DNA of 64,000 nt, taken from positions 806,001-870,000 of the forward strand of contig NZ_CP102246.1 in the NCBI RefSeq assembly GCF_024599795.1, written 5' to 3'. The notes beneath the pieces were generated by a model that was not told the DNA's origin, did no database searches, and saw only the letters and a list, made by a program, of their open reading frames with translations. This DNA is from Enterobacter cloacae complex sp. R_G8. Its GTDB lineage: Bacteria; Pseudomonadota; Gammaproteobacteria; Enterobacterales; Enterobacteriaceae. Positions 31,620 to 40,993 of the stretch are shown here, one piece after another (positions within the stretch are counted from its first letter, which is position 1; each line of letters begins with the position of its first letter). A program made the position numbers and the translations under genes.

Positions 31620-32828
31620 ATGAATGAGTTTCCGGTTGTACTGGTTATTAACTGCGGTTCGTCCTCTGTTAAGTTTTCGGTACTCGATGCCAGCAGCTGC
31701 GATGCCCTGATGACGGGCATTGCCGACGGTATCAATACTGAAAACGCCTTTATTTCCGTGAACGGGGGTGAGCCAGCCACACTGGCTCACCACGACTACG
31801 AAGGGGCCCTGGCTGCCATCGCCCTGGAGCTGGAGAAGCGTAACCTGATGAGCAGCGTGGCCTTAATTGGCCACCGCATAGCTCACGGCGGCGACCTCTT
31901 CAGCGAGTCGACCCTGATTACGGAAGAGGTGATTGCGCAGATCCGCCAGGTTTCCCCGCTGGCACCATTGCATAACTACGCAAACTTAAGCGGCGTGGAA
32001 GCCGCAGAGCGCCTGTTCCCGGGCGTACAGCAGGTCGCGGTGTTCGATACCAGCTTCCACCAGACGCTGCCGCCGCAGGCGTATCTGTACGGATTGCCGT
32101 ACCGCTATTTTGAAGAGCTGGGCGTGCGTCGCTACGGCTTTCACGGGACCTCTCACCGCTACGTGGCCGGACAGGCGCAGGCGCTTCTCGGGCTGTCCCC
32201 CGATGACAGCGGCCTGGTGATTGCCCATCTCGGCAACGGGGCGTCCATCTGCGCGGTGCGCAATGGCGAAAGCGTGGATACCTCCATGGGGATGACGCCG
32301 CTGGAAGGGCTGGTGATGGGCACGCGCTGCGGCGACGTGGATTTTGGCGCAATGGCGTGGATTGCCCAGCAGACCGGCCAGTCGTTCGAGGACCTGGAGC
32401 GGCTGGTCAACAAAGAGTCGGGGCTGCTTGGCATCTCCGGTATTTCTTCAGACCTGCGGGCGCTTGAGAAAGCCTGGCACGCGGGCAATGAACGTGCCCA
32501 GCTGGCGATCCAGACCTTTGTGCACCGCATTGCGCGTCACATTGCCGGTCACGCCGCGTCGCTGCACCGCCTGGATGGGGTGATCTTTACCGGCGGCATC
32601 GGCGAGAACTCAACGCTTGTCCGCGCCCTGGTGGCGGAACGCCTGACGGTGTTTGGCATCATCCTCGACGACGCCAAAAATGCCCTGCCGGGCAGCGCGG
32701 GTGAGCGCGTCATCAGCACCGAGTCGTCCCGCGTGGCCTGCGCGGTTGTCCCTACCAACGAAGAAAAAATGATCGCGCTGGACGCCCTCCGTCTTGGGAA
32801 GGTTACCCCGGCTGCGGCTTACGCCTGA
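31620..32828 (+). CDS. tdcD: Propionate/acetate kinase TdcD
   Basis: 402 residues, acetokinase family (ASKHA fold). '[13 protein letters not shown]' near the N-terminus, 'VFDTSFHQT' and '[12 protein letters not shown]'-like '[11 protein letters not shown]' are diagnostic. It makes ATP from propionyl phosphate. Two tandem ATGs exist (31617 and 31620); GGAG at 31609-31612 is better spaced for 31620, which also gives the E. coli length. Confidence 0.96.
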   Translation: MNEFPVVLVINCGSSSVKFSVLDASSCDALMTGIADGINTENAFISVNGGEPATLAHHDYEGALAAIALELEKRNLMSSVALIGHRIAHGGDLFSESTLITEEVIAQIRQVSPLAPLHNYANLSGVEAAERLFPGVQQVAVFDTSFHQTLPPQAYLYGLPYRYFEELGVRRYGFHGTSHRYVAGQAQALLGLSPDDSGLVIAHLGNGASICAVRNGESVDTSMGMTPLEGLVMGTRCGDVDFGAMAWIAQQTGQSFEDLERLVNKESGLLGISGISSDLRALEKAWHAGNERAQLAIQTFVHRIARHIAGHAASLHRLDGVIFTGGIGENSTLVRALVAERLTVFGIILDDAKNALPGSAGERVISTESSRVACAVVPTNEEKMIALDALRLGKVTPAAAYA

Positions 32829-32843
32829 TAAAGCGAGAATAAG

Positions 32844-35138
32844 ATGAAAGTTACAATCGATACGGGCGTCGCGCCCTACAGCGACGCATGGGCCGGGTTT
32901 CGCGGTGAAGAATGGAAAGACACCGTCAACGTGCGCGATTTTATTCAGCATAACTACACCCCTTATGACGGCGACGAAGCTTTCCTCGCGCAGGCGACGC
33001 CAGCAACGACGGCGCTGTGGCAGAAGGTAATGGTCGGCATTCGTCAGGAGAACGCCACCCACGCTCCGGTGGATTTTGACACCAACATTGCCACAACCAT
33101 TACGGCGCACGGTCCAGGCTATATCGACCAGGATCTGGAGACGATCGTCGGCCTACAAACCGATAAACCGCTCAAGCGCGCGCTGCACCCGTACGGCGGG
33201 ATCAACATGATCCGCAGCTCTTTTGAAGCCTACGGCCGCGAGATGGATCCGCAGTTCGAATACCTGTTTACCGATCTGCGCAAAACCCACAACCAGGGCG
33301 TGTTTGACGTGTATTCGCCGGAGATGATGCGCTGCCGTAAATCCGGCGTGTTGACCGGTCTGCCGGACGGCTACGGGCGCGGGCGCATTATCGGCGACTA
33401 CCGCCGCGTGGCGCTGTACGGCATCAGCTATCTGGTGCGTGAGCGTGAACTGCAGTTTGCGGATCTGCAGGGGAAACTGGAGCGCGGCGAGGATCTGGAG
33501 GCGACGATCCGCCTGCGCGAAGAGCTCGCGGAGCATAAGCGCGCGCTGCTGCAGATCCAGCAGATGGCGGCGAACTATGGCTTTGATATCTCGCGTCCGG
33601 CGATAAACACCCAGGAAGCGGTGCAGTGGCTGTACTTTGCCTATCTGGCCGCGGTGAAATCCCAGAACGGTGGGGCGATGTCGCTGGGGCGCACCGCGTC
33701 ATTCCTCGATATCTACATTGAGCGCGACATGCAGGCCGGGCGCCTGAGCGAGGTACAGGCCCAGGAGCTGATCGACCACTTCATCATGAAGATCCGCATG
33801 GTGCGTTTCCTGCGTACGCCGGAGTTCGACACGCTTTTCTCCGGCGATCCGATCTGGGCGACGGAAGTGATCGGCGGCATGGGGCTGGACGGACGCACGC
33901 TGGTGACCAAAAACAGCTTCCGCTATCTGCATACGCTGCACACCATGGGGCCTGCGCCAGAGCCTAACCTGACGATCCTCTGGTCAGAACAGCTGCCGAT
34001 CGCGTTCAAGAAATACGCCGCGCAGGTGTCGATCGTCACCTCTTCGCTGCAGTATGAGAACGACGACCTGATGCGTGCGGACTTCAACAGCGACGACTAC
34101 GCCATTGCCTGCTGCGTCAGCCCGATGGTGATCGGCAAGCAGATGCAGTTCTTTGGCGCCCGCGCCAACCTCGCCAAAACGCTGCTGTACGCGATCAACG
34201 GCGGGGTGGACGAGAAGCTGAAGATTCAGGTCGGCCCGAAAACCGAGCCGCTGCTGGATGACGTGCTGGACTACGACACCGTGATGGCGAGCCTCGATCA
34301 CTTTATGGACTGGCTGGCGGTACAGTACATCAGCGCGCTGAATCTCATTCACTACATGCATGATAAGTACAGCTACGAAGCCTCGCTGATGGCGCTGCAC
34401 GATCGGGACGTCTACCGCACCATGGCCTGCGGTATCGCCGGACTGTCGGTAGCGGCGGATTCCCTTTCCGCCATTAAATATGCGACGGTGAAGCCGGTGC
34501 GCGACCATACCGGTCTGGCGGTCGATTTCGTCATTGAAGGGGATTATCCGCAGTACGGTAACAACGACGATCGCGTGGACAGCATCGCCTGTGACCTGGT
34601 GGAGCGCTTTATGAAGAAGATTCAGGCGCTGCCAACCTATCGTAACGCGGTGCCTACCCAGTCGATCCTGACCATCACCTCGAACGTGGTGTACGGCCAG
34701 AAGACCGGCAACACGCCAGACGGACGCCGGGGCGGCACGCCGTTTGCGCCGGGTGCCAACCCAATGCACGGACGTGACAGAAAAGGGGCGGTGGCGTCGT
34801 TAACCTCGGTCGCCAAGTTGCCGTTTACCTACGCCAAGGACGGGATCTCTTACACCTTCTCCATCGTGCCGCAGGCGCTGGGCAAGGACGAGCTGATGCG
34901 CAAAACTAACCTTGTGGGGCTGCTGGACGGGTACTTCCACCACGAAACAGCTATCGAGGGCGGGCAGCATCTGAACGTCAACGTCATGAACCGGGAAATG
35001 CTCCTCGATGCCATCGCGCATCCCGAGAATTACCCGAACCTGACGATCCGCGTGTCAGGCTATGCGGTACGGTTTAACGCCCTGACGCGCGAGCAGCAGC
35101 AGGATGTGATTTCGCGAACATTTACGCAATCAATCTGA
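32844..35138 (+). CDS. tdcE: 2-ketobutyrate/pyruvate formate-lyase TdcE
   Basis: 764 residues, glycyl-radical enzyme. The adjacent active-site cysteines are in 'AIACCVSPM' and the C-terminal radical glycine in '[12 protein letters not shown]'. It converts 2-ketobutyrate plus CoA to propionyl-CoA and formate, and needs PFL-activating enzyme from elsewhere. Last gene of the operon here: a terminator follows directly, whereas E. coli continues with tdcF and tdcG. Confidence 0.97.
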   Translation: MKVTIDTGVAPYSDAWAGFRGEEWKDTVNVRDFIQHNYTPYDGDEAFLAQATPATTALWQKVMVGIRQENATHAPVDFDTNIATTITAHGPGYIDQDLETIVGLQTDKPLKRALHPYGGINMIRSSFEAYGREMDPQFEYLFTDLRKTHNQGVFDVYSPEMMRCRKSGVLTGLPDGYGRGRIIGDYRRVALYGISYLVRERELQFADLQGKLERGEDLEATIRLREELAEHKRALLQIQQMAANYGFDISRPAINTQEAVQWLYFAYLAAVKSQNGGAMSLGRTASFLDIYIERDMQAGRLSEVQAQELIDHFIMKIRMVRFLRTPEFDTLFSGDPIWATEVIGGMGLDGRTLVTKNSFRYLHTLHTMGPAPEPNLTILWSEQLPIAFKKYAAQVSIVTSSLQYENDDLMRADFNSDDYAIACCVSPMVIGKQMQFFGARANLAKTLLYAINGGVDEKLKIQVGPKTEPLLDDVLDYDTVMASLDHFMDWLAVQYISALNLIHYMHDKYSYEASLMALHDRDVYRTMACGIAGLSVAADSLSAIKYATVKPVRDHTGLAVDFVIEGDYPQYGNNDDRVDSIACDLVERFMKKIQALPTYRNAVPTQSILTITSNVVYGQKTGNTPDGRRGGTPFAPGANPMHGRDRKGAVASLTSVAKLPFTYAKDGISYTFSIVPQALGKDELMRKTNLVGLLDGYFHHETAIEGGQHLNVNVMNREMLLDAIAHPENYPNLTIRVSGYAVRFNALTREQQQDVISRTFTQSI

Positions 35139-35153
35139 CGACATTCAGGTCTC

Positions 35154-35183
35154 ATGCCCCCTCAACGCAGGGGGCATTTTTTT
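35154..35183 (+). terminator. tdc operon terminator
   Basis: The stem ATGCCCCCT / AGGGGGCAT around CAACGC is followed by seven T residues, 15 bp after the tdcE stop. Confidence 0.93.
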
Positions 35184-35290
35184 GCCCGCTAAACATACAA
35201 AATTGTTTATATAATTACTCACACATATTCATCCGCTCTTGAAAAACAATGTTCCTGCTTTTCCCCATAACAAAATGTAAGGACAGTAAG

Positions 35291-35701
35291 ATGATGAAAA
35301 TGACCCGTATTGCTTTGGTTGCAGCGTCGTTGGCGGTGTGCAGCTTTACCGCGCAGGCCGCGAACGTTGAGGCAGCCCCGTCTCCATCGCAGGATCCGCT
35401 GGTACAGCACCTGAAGCTCAGCAATGAGCAGGTTAAAAAGATTGACGATCTGCATCAGCAGCTGGAACAAAATGTCAGCAAGATCCCAATGACGGGCGTG
35501 AAGGACGGTGCGCTGATCGACATGTTCCAGGCGGGTAAATGGGACGAAAGCACGGTGAAAAGCCAGCTTACCGCCTTCAGCAAAATTGAAGAGCAGACCC
35601 GTTATTACCGCGTGAAATATTACTTTGATGTCAGCCAGGTATTAACGCCGGAACAGCGTAAACAGATTAGAACGGATATGGCTAACGCGCTGGCAGAGTG
35701 A
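35291..35701 (+). CDS. Small secreted protein with LTXXQ-like motifs (Spy/CpxP-like)
   Basis: 136 residues with a clear Sec signal peptide (cleavage after TAQA, about residue 23), no lipobox. The mature part is helical and charged. 'LKLSNEQVKKIDDLHQQL' and 'VLTPEQRKQIRTDM' resemble the paired LTXXQ motifs of the Spy/CpxP/ZraP periplasmic chaperone family, but overall similarity is low and I do not recognise an E. coli counterpart at this locus. The start has AAGGACAG upstream; a second ATG follows at 35294. It replaces the cyuA/cyuP genes that stand between tdc and yhaK in E. coli. Confidence 0.75.
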   Translation: MMKMTRIALVAASLAVCSFTAQAANVEAAPSPSQDPLVQHLKLSNEQVKKIDDLHQQLEQNVSKIPMTGVKDGALIDMFQAGKWDESTVKSQLTAFSKIEEQTRYYRVKYYFDVSQVLTPEQRKQIRTDMANALAE

Positions 35702-36014
35702 TCTTTACATTCAAAAGCGATTAACATTTAACTGTAGAATTAAGCAATTACAGCGATGCCCTGGTCCGGCTGTAAATCGCTGAGGCATTTCCTTCTGGCC
35801 GGGAGCCCGGGTCGTCAGGGCGGTGGCGACTGAGTCGCCCTGACACGTTCACAGGTTTCGTCGTTACAGAGTAGCAATCAACGTAAAGTGAACGGAATGA
35901 CCACCAGAGCCGTATGTTCCCCCTCACCCCAGCCCTCTCCCTCAAGGGAGAGGGGGCCGTTTGTGCACGCATTATTTTGTGGGGATCCCTCAGCCCTGTA
36001 GGTGAGGGCATTCT
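35702..36014. other. Convergent intergenic region with hairpins and repeat
   Basis: 313 bp between two gene 3' ends, no gene seen. GTCAGGGCG (35814-35822) pairs with CGCCCTGAC (35836-35844), while GGCGACT (35825-35831) pairs with AGTCGCC (35833-35839); the two hairpins are mutually exclusive. A copy of the dispersed CCCTCTCCC palindrome is at 35918-35956 and a decayed half at about 35985-36010. Confidence 0.6.
35918..35956. repeat. Dispersed CCCTCTCCC/GGGAGAGGG repeat copy
   Basis: The unit CCCCTCACCCCAGCCCTCTC followed by CCTCAAGGGAGAGGGGG; same family as the copies at 23291, 39862, 48522 and 56195. Confidence 0.8.
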
Positions 36015-36716
36015 TTAAACCGGCAAATCAATCAGCAGCGCACGCAGCGGCGTATCAGCCACCAGCGTAATATTCGCTTCATCACGAATAAACGCCCCGT
36101 CGCCGCAGGTGAGCGCCTCTTTCTCTTCCGTGTGCGTTACCGCATGCACCGTACCGTGAATCGATTGCAGATAGGCGCGCGGGCCATGAAGCTGGAAGCT
36201 CGCCTGTTCACCTTTCTTCAGTTCGATATGGTGCAGCCACACCTGCTGACGCAGTTGCAGGCTGCCTTTGCTCCCGTCCGGAGAAGCGATCAGCTGTTGC
36301 TTTTCGCTCTGCAGATCGATTTTTTGCACCAGCGGATTTTCCCGCTCAGGACAGGCATCCAGCCACAGCTGCATACGGGTCAGCGTTTTGTCTTTGCTGA
36401 GGTTATGCTCGCTATAACTGATGCCGGGCTGTGTGGATATTAACAATGCTTCGCCAGCCTTTGCCTGGACATGATTGCCCTCGCTATCGCGGTATTCTGC
36501 CTCGCCTTCCAGGATCAGGTTCAGGATATCGACTTTCGGATACGTACGCGGCTGGAAGGATGCGCCCGGAGCGAGCACTTCCTGATTTAACACGCGCAGT
36601 GAAGCGTAACCGAGGAGTTTAGGGTCAAAGTAGTGTCCAAAGGAAAAGGTGTAGCGGGCCTGCAGCCAACCGAAATCGGCTTGTCCGCACTGTTTAGCTG
36701 TTCTTGTCGTAATCAT
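36015..36716 (-). CDS. yhaK: Pirin-family bicupin YhaK
   Basis: 233 residues, similar to E. coli YhaK, a redox-sensitive bicupin related to pirins. The N-terminal cupin ('FSFGHYFDPKLLGYASLRVLN') is well conserved. Biochemical role unknown; a link to nitrosative or oxidative stress has been proposed. Divergent from yhaJ with a 104-bp shared gap, which suggests YhaJ control. Confidence 0.93.
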   Translation of the reverse strand: MITTRTAKQCGQADFGWLQARYTFSFGHYFDPKLLGYASLRVLNQEVLAPGASFQPRTYPKVDILNLILEGEAEYRDSEGNHVQAKAGEALLISTQPGISYSEHNLSKDKTLTRMQLWLDACPERENPLVQKIDLQSEKQQLIASPDGSKGSLQLRQQVWLHHIELKKGEQASFQLHGPRAYLQSIHGTVHAVTHTEEKEALTCGDGAFIRDEANITLVADTPLRALLIDLPV

Positions 36717-36820
36717 AAACTTGACCTCTCTTTACACTAAAACAATGGTAAAGGTATGGACGCTTCATTGTTAGCCAGATATTCTGCCGGGTATGTTCAA
36801 ATTTCCTGAATGAGAACGAG

Positions 36821-37723
36821 ATGGCTAAAGAGAGAGCATTGACGCTTGAGGCGCTTCGCGTCATGGACGCGATAGACAGGCGCGGCAGCTTTGCCGCCGC
36901 AGCAGATGAACTGGGGCGCGTTCCGTCTGCGCTCAGCTATACCATGCAGAAGCTGGAGGAAGAGCTGGACGTGGTGCTCTTTGACCGCTCCGGTCATCGA
37001 ACAAAATTCACTAACGTTGGGCGGATGCTGCTGGAGCGCGGTCGCGTACTGCTGGAAGCGGCCGATAAACTGACAACCGATGCCGAGGCGCTGGCGCGCG
37101 GCTGGGAAACCCATCTGACGCTGGTCACTGAGGCTCTGGTGCCTACCGAGGCGCTGTTCCCGCTGGTGGACAGGCTGGCAGACAAAGCGAACACGCAGCT
37201 CTCAATCATCACTGAGGTGCTGGCAGGCGCGTGGGAGCGTCTGGAGACGGGCAGGGCGGATATCGTCATTGCGCCGGATATGCACTTCCGGTCATCGTCT
37301 GAAATCAACTCCCGCAAACTCTACAGCGTGATGAACGTCTACGTCGCCGCACCCAATCACCCGATTCACCAGGAGGCGGAGCCGCTTTCTGAAGTGACGC
37401 GTGTGAAGTATCGCGGCGTGGCGGTCGCGGATACCGCGCGTGAGCGTCCGGTGTTAACGGTACAGTTGCTGGATAAACAGCCGCGTCTGACGGTGACCTC
37501 TCTGGAAGATAAGCGCCAGGCATTGCTGGCCGGACTGGGCGTGGCGACCATGCCGTATCCGTTTGTTGAAAAGGATATTGCTGAAGGGCGTCTGCGCGTT
37601 GTCAGCCCGGAATATACCAGCGAAGTGGATATCATTATGGCGTGGCGTCGCGACAGCATGGGCGAAGCCAAATCGTGGTGTTTGCGCGAAATTCCAAAGC
37701 TCTTTGCGCATCACAACAAGTAA
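36821..37723 (+). CDS. yhaJ: LysR-family regulator YhaJ (DlsR)
   Basis: 300 residues with an N-terminal winged helix ('GSFAAAADELGRVPSALSYTMQKLEEELDV', about 22-51). In E. coli YhaJ controls yhaK, yqjF and the D-serine/cysteine gene yhaO, and responds to dinitrotoluene breakdown products. Here yhaK is divergent and yqjF lies 1.6 kb away, but yhaO is missing from its usual neighbourhood. Confidence 0.93.
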   Translation: MAKERALTLEALRVMDAIDRRGSFAAAADELGRVPSALSYTMQKLEEELDVVLFDRSGHRTKFTNVGRMLLERGRVLLEAADKLTTDAEALARGWETHLTLVTEALVPTEALFPLVDRLADKANTQLSIITEVLAGAWERLETGRADIVIAPDMHFRSSSEINSRKLYSVMNVYVAAPNHPIHQEAEPLSEVTRVKYRGVAVADTARERPVLTVQLLDKQPRLTVTSLEDKRQALLAGLGVATMPYPFVEKDIAEGRLRVVSPEYTSEVDIIMAWRRDSMGEAKSWCLREIPKLFAHHNK

Positions 37724-37730
37724 AAGTGTA

Positions 37731-37762
37731 AGCCCGATGTGCGTAAGCGCCATCGGGCATAA
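37731..37762. repeat. REP-like hairpin between yhaJ and yhaH
   Basis: GCCCGATG and CATCGGGC arms around TGCGTAAGCGC form a strong stem between two convergent genes; likely a REP unit acting as 3'-end stabiliser or terminator for either gene. Confidence 0.7.
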
Positions 37763-37764
37763 AT

Positions 37765-38130
37765 TTACGCGCCGATCTTCGGATCCGGACCAAAGCGGTT
37801 TTCGCCCGGTGTCCCGCTCTGACAGTTGAAGATTAAAATCACGATCCACCCCACTACCGGGATCAACAGCAGCAGTAACCACCAGGCGGAACGATCCGTG
37901 TCGTGAAGCCGGCGGAACTGTACGGCCCAGGATGGCAGCAGAATAAAGATGGCATAAATCGATGTAAGGACGCCTTCCCCGCTCGCCCACTCCCAGCCCA
38001 GAATTTTATCCACGATGCTCAGCACCAGAGCGAGGATGAAGTTCACCAGAATGAACATCCAGTACTCTTTGCGGCGCGCGCGGCCACCAAATCCAATGTA
38101 GTTGCGCAGTACGTTTAAATACCAATCCAT
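37765..38130 (-). CDS. yhaH: DUF805 inner-membrane protein YhaH
   Basis: 121 residues when started at MDWYLNVLRNYIGF, matching E. coli YhaH. DUF805 membrane protein with three to four helices; 'RARRKEYWMFILVN' and 'AVQFRRLHDTDRSAWW' are the conserved motifs. Function unknown. An in-frame ATG at 38154 would add eight polar residues without homology. Confidence 0.93.
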   Translation of the reverse strand: MDWYLNVLRNYIGFGGRARRKEYWMFILVNFILALVLSIVDKILGWEWASGEGVLTSIYAIFILLPSWAVQFRRLHDTDRSAWWLLLLLIPVVGWIVILIFNCQSGTPGENRFGPDPKIGA

Positions 38131-38202
38131 TTCCTTGCCTCTTTTATCAGTCAATCACTTGTTTTCTAAGCGATCGAGGTAAGGATAGATGCAGATTGTG
38201 AA

Positions 38203-38231
38203 TTAAAAAAGGGCATCTTACGATGCCCTCG
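38203..38231 (-). terminator. yqjG terminator
   Basis: GGGCATC-TTAC-GATGCCC stem at 38211-38228; on the minus strand it is followed by six T residues, as expected for the end of yqjG. Confidence 0.88.
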
Positions 38232-38235
38232 ATAT

Positions 38236-39222
38236 TTATCCAAAACGAACGTCGCGCCCGTGGGGTTCATTTAGATCCTGCCACGGCCCGATAGAGATAA
38301 TACCCGTCGGGTTAATGGTTTTATGGCTGCGGAAATAGTGGGTACGAATATGGTCAAAATCGACCGTTTCGGCAATTCCCGGCATCTGGTAGATGTCGCG
38401 CAGGAAGCCATACAGGTTCAAATAATCGCTGATGCGGTGTTTGTCACACTTAAAGTGGGTGACATAGACCGGATCAAAGCGAACCAGCGTCGTCCACAGG
38501 CGGATATCCGCTTCCGTCAGACGATCGCCCGTCAGGTAGCGGTGCTGGCCGAGGATCTGCTCCAGACGCTCAAGAGATTCAAAGACTTTCCCGACCGCTT
38601 CGTCGTAGGCTTCCTGGCTGGTGGCAAAACCGGCCTTGTAAACGCCGTTGTTAACGTTGTCGTAAATCCAGCTGTTCAGCTCATCGATTTTGTCTCGCAG
38701 CTCAACCGGATAGTAATCACCGGCGCGCGCGCCATGGGCATCGAAGGCGGTGTTGAACATGCGGATGATCTCCGCAGACTCATTGCTGACAATCGTCTGG
38801 TTTTTCTTGTCCCACAGAACCGGTACGGTGACGCGCCCGGTGTAGTGCGGGTCGGCACGCAGATAAAGCTGGTAGAGGAAGTCATGATGGTAAAGGTCAT
38901 CACCCGTCGCAGCAGGGAAATCACTGTCGAAGGTCCAGCCGTTTTCCAGCATTAGCGGGTTCACAACCGACACCGGAATTAAGGATTCGAGGCCTTTCAG
39001 CTTGCGCACAATCAGCGTGCGGTGCGCCCACGGGCAGGCGAGGGAAACATAGAGGTGATACCGATCTTTCTCGGGGGCAAAGCCACCCTCGCCACTGGGG
39101 CCGGGTGCGCCATCGGCGGTGAGCCAGTTACGGAAGGCCGAAACAGAGCGCTTGAAGCGTCCACCGGTGGATTTGGTGTCATACCAGACATCCTGCCAGA
39201 CGCCGTCTACGAGTTGTCCCAT
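38236..39222 (-). CDS. yqjG: Glutathionyl-hydroquinone reductase YqjG
   Basis: 328 residues, Xi-class glutathione transferase. The catalytic cysteine is Cys63 in 'LACPWAHRT', as in E. coli YqjG, followed by a C-terminal helical GST domain. It removes glutathione from glutathionyl-hydroquinones using a second GSH. yqjF lies directly upstream on the same strand, but a hairpin separates them. Confidence 0.96.
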   Translation of the reverse strand: MGQLVDGVWQDVWYDTKSTGGRFKRSVSAFRNWLTADGAPGPSGEGGFAPEKDRYHLYVSLACPWAHRTLIVRKLKGLESLIPVSVVNPLMLENGWTFDSDFPAATGDDLYHHDFLYQLYLRADPHYTGRVTVPVLWDKKNQTIVSNESAEIIRMFNTAFDAHGARAGDYYPVELRDKIDELNSWIYDNVNNGVYKAGFATSQEAYDEAVGKVFESLERLEQILGQHRYLTGDRLTEADIRLWTTLVRFDPVYVTHFKCDKHRISDYLNLYGFLRDIYQMPGIAETVDFDHIRTHYFRSHKTINPTGIISIGPWQDLNEPHGRDVRFG

Positions 39223-39245
39223 TTTTTTCTCCTCCGTCAGATAGC

Positions 39246-39273
39246 AAAAGCGAGGAGAGGTCTCCTCGCTTTG
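39246..39273 (-). terminator. Hairpin between yqjF and yqjG
   Basis: AAAGCGAGGAGA and TCTCCTCGCTTT form a 12-bp stem with almost no loop. On the minus strand it is followed by TTTTGC, so partial termination after yqjF with reduced read-through into yqjG is plausible. Confidence 0.7.
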
Positions 39274-39294
39274 TGTTCATTCAGTATAGCGTGC

Positions 39295-39687
39295 TTACCA
39301 TTTCTTATTCAGAACGCGGTCGATGCTGTATGCGCCCGGGCCGGTGATAGCCAGCAGCAGGAAGCCACCCGCGATGGTCAGGTTTTTCATGAACATCAGG
39401 GAGTTCACACCTTCAGCAAAGTTGCTGTGGAAGATGAACGCCGTCAGCAGGGTGAAGCCCGCGGTAAACAGTGCCGTGGTGCGGGTCAGGAAGCCGAACA
39501 GTACTGCCAGGCCGCCGCCGAACTCAAGCAGAATGGTCAGTGGCAGCAGGAATCCCGGAACGCCCATGGCTTCCATGTATTGCTGGGTACCCGCATAACC
39601 GGTGATTTTGCCCCAACCTGCAACGATGAACAGAATTGGCATCAGAATACGTGCTACCAGTACACCAACATCTTCTAATTTTTTCAT
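39295..39687 (-). CDS. yqjF: DoxX-family inner-membrane protein YqjF
   Basis: 130 residues, DoxX family, four membrane helices; 'GVLVARILMPILFIVAGWGKI' and 'LLEFGGGLAVLFGF' are typical. In E. coli the yqjF promoter is turned on by 2,4-dinitrotoluene metabolites through YhaJ, which is encoded nearby here too. Physiological role unclear. Confidence 0.94.
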   Translation of the reverse strand: MKKLEDVGVLVARILMPILFIVAGWGKITGYAGTQQYMEAMGVPGFLLPLTILLEFGGGLAVLFGFLTRTTALFTAGFTLLTAFIFHSNFAEGVNSLMFMKNLTIAGGFLLLAITGPGAYSIDRVLNKKW

Positions 39688-39861
39688 TTTACTCTCCAGG
39701 AAACCACATTAGTGGCTGATCTTTATTTGTCTGCAAATTCGGGTAGATACCGCGTCTTTGCTGTCGATGGAGAGCATCATAAACGTGACGGTGGGCGATT
39801 GTTAGCAAGGAAAACTGTCAATCTTTATCAAAGATATTGAGTAAGGGCAGGTGAGCTGGTG

Positions 39862-39896
39862 CTTTCACCCCAGCCCTCTCCCACAGGGAGAGGGAG
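39862..39896. repeat. Dispersed CCCTCTCCC/GGGAGAGGG repeat copy
   Basis: CTTTCACCCCAGCCCTCTCC continuing to CACAGGGAGAGGGA, in the 278-bp gap between yqjF and the end of yqjK. One palindrome unit of the same family as at 23291. Confidence 0.8.
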
Positions 39897-39902
39897 CAAA
39901 AA

Positions 39903-39937
39903 CAAAAAACGGTAACCTGAGTTACCGTTTTACTTTT
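39903..39937 (-). terminator. Terminator of the yqjCDEK cluster
   Basis: AAAACGGTAAC-CTGA-GTTACCGTTTT stem; on the minus strand it is followed by TTTGTTTTT, consistent with the end of transcripts leaving yqjK. Confidence 0.85.
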
Positions 39938-39965
39938 ACCTCGACGCCGCCACCCGGCGAGAAGG

Positions 39966-40262
39966 CTAGCGAAGCTGCTGCTGGCGAATCGTTGCTTTCA
40001 CCAGGCGCCAGGCACTCCAGGCACCAAAGCCGCGTCGGGCCCAACGGATCAGCATATTCGGATGACGGATCGTCCAGATAGCCATCACACTGCTGCCGAC
40101 CAGAGCCCAGGAACGGAGGCTCAGGAAGGTGTTCCAGCCACGGTCAAACCGACGCGTCGCGTCAATCCAGTCGCGACGGCTGGCAGAGAGATCCAGCCGT
40201 TGCTGCTGGATCTGACTTAACAGAAAGGCTTTTCGCTTTTCACGTTCGGCTTTATCGCTCAC
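39966..40262 (-). CDS. yqjK: YqjK-family small protein
   Basis: 98 residues. A charged N-terminus ('SDKAEREKRKAFLLSQIQQQRLDL') precedes a basic region with one weak hydrophobic stretch. Matches E. coli YqjK; function unknown. Its ATG overlaps the yqjE stop as ATGA, so it is translated with the yqjDE membrane-stress proteins. Confidence 0.92.
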   Translation of the reverse strand: MSDKAEREKRKAFLLSQIQQQRLDLSASRRDWIDATRRFDRGWNTFLSLRSWALVGSSVMAIWTIRHPNMLIRWARRGFGAWSAWRLVKATIRQQQLR

Positions 40263-40657
40263 GGCTTGTCATCCTCCAGCAGAGCGCGATCGTTCGCCAG
40301 CTCCTGGCGCGTATGGCGCAGGAAAGTGGACTTACGCGCTTTGCGCATCGTCCAGATACCGCCAATCAGTGCCGCAACCAGCAAAACGACGGTGGTGGCA
40401 ATCATCGCGTTAAGTCGATATTGCGGGTCGATAGCCCAGATGATTAATACCATCAGGCTCATCAGACCAAACGCGGCGAAGAGCATGGTCAGCCCGAGCA
40501 TCAGCAGCATCTGGAAGAGGTTGGCTTTCTCCTCTTCCAGTTCTACCACTGCCAGCCGGACGCGCGTTTCGGCAATCCCGACCAGCGTCGTTAAAATACG
40601 CTGGCCGATGCCGAGGACGTTGTTAGCAGGCCCTTGTGCGTGACGAGGATCTTCCAT
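40259..40657 (-). CDS. yqjE: Inner-membrane protein YqjE (phage holin superfamily III-like)
   Basis: 132 residues with two adjacent membrane helices ('LLMLGLTMLFAAFGLMSLMVLIIWAI' region and 'MIATTVVLLVAALIGGIW') in the Actino_Holin/DUF1469 arrangement. Lies between yqjD and yqjK with a 1-bp gap and a 4-bp overlap. Function unknown; co-induced with yqjD in stationary phase in E. coli. Confidence 0.92.
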   Translation of the reverse strand: MEDPRHAQGPANNVLGIGQRILTTLVGIAETRVRLAVVELEEEKANLFQMLLMLGLTMLFAAFGLMSLMVLIIWAIDPQYRLNAMIATTVVLLVAALIGGIWTMRKARKSTFLRHTRQELANDRALLEDDKP

Positions 40658-40658
40658 A

Positions 40659-40964
40659 TCAACGACGCGTCAGCAGAACACCCAGTACCACACCGACTGC
40701 GGCACCAATACCGACACCCGTCCACGGATTATCGCGTACATATTCGTCGGCGCGAGCGGCGGCTTCACGGGTCTGTTTCGCCAGCGCATCACCGGTTTCA
40801 CCCAGACGATGACGGCTCTCTTTCAGCGCTTGCTCCGCTTTACTGCGCAGTTTGCTGACCTCTTCTTTTGACTTATCTGCGGAGGAGTTCAGCACCTCTT
40901 CAAGGGTGTCAGCCAGGGATTTCAGTTCAGCGCGCAGATGTTCAGACGTCGTATCTTTTGACAT
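40659..40964 (-). CDS. yqjD: Ribosome-associated inner-membrane protein YqjD
   Basis: 101 residues, DUF883 (YqjD/ElaB/YgaM) family. A long helical N-terminus rich in Lys/Glu/Ala is followed by a C-terminal membrane anchor ('GVGIGAAVGVVLGVLLTRR'). In E. coli it tethers ribosomes to the membrane in stationary phase under RpoS control. Confidence 0.95.
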   Translation of the reverse strand: MSKDTTSEHLRAELKSLADTLEEVLNSSADKSKEEVSKLRSKAEQALKESRHRLGETGDALAKQTREAAARADEYVRDNPWTGVGIGAAVGVVLGVLLTRR

Positions 40965-40993
40965 GATTTTCTCCTGTTGAGATTTCCGTTAAC

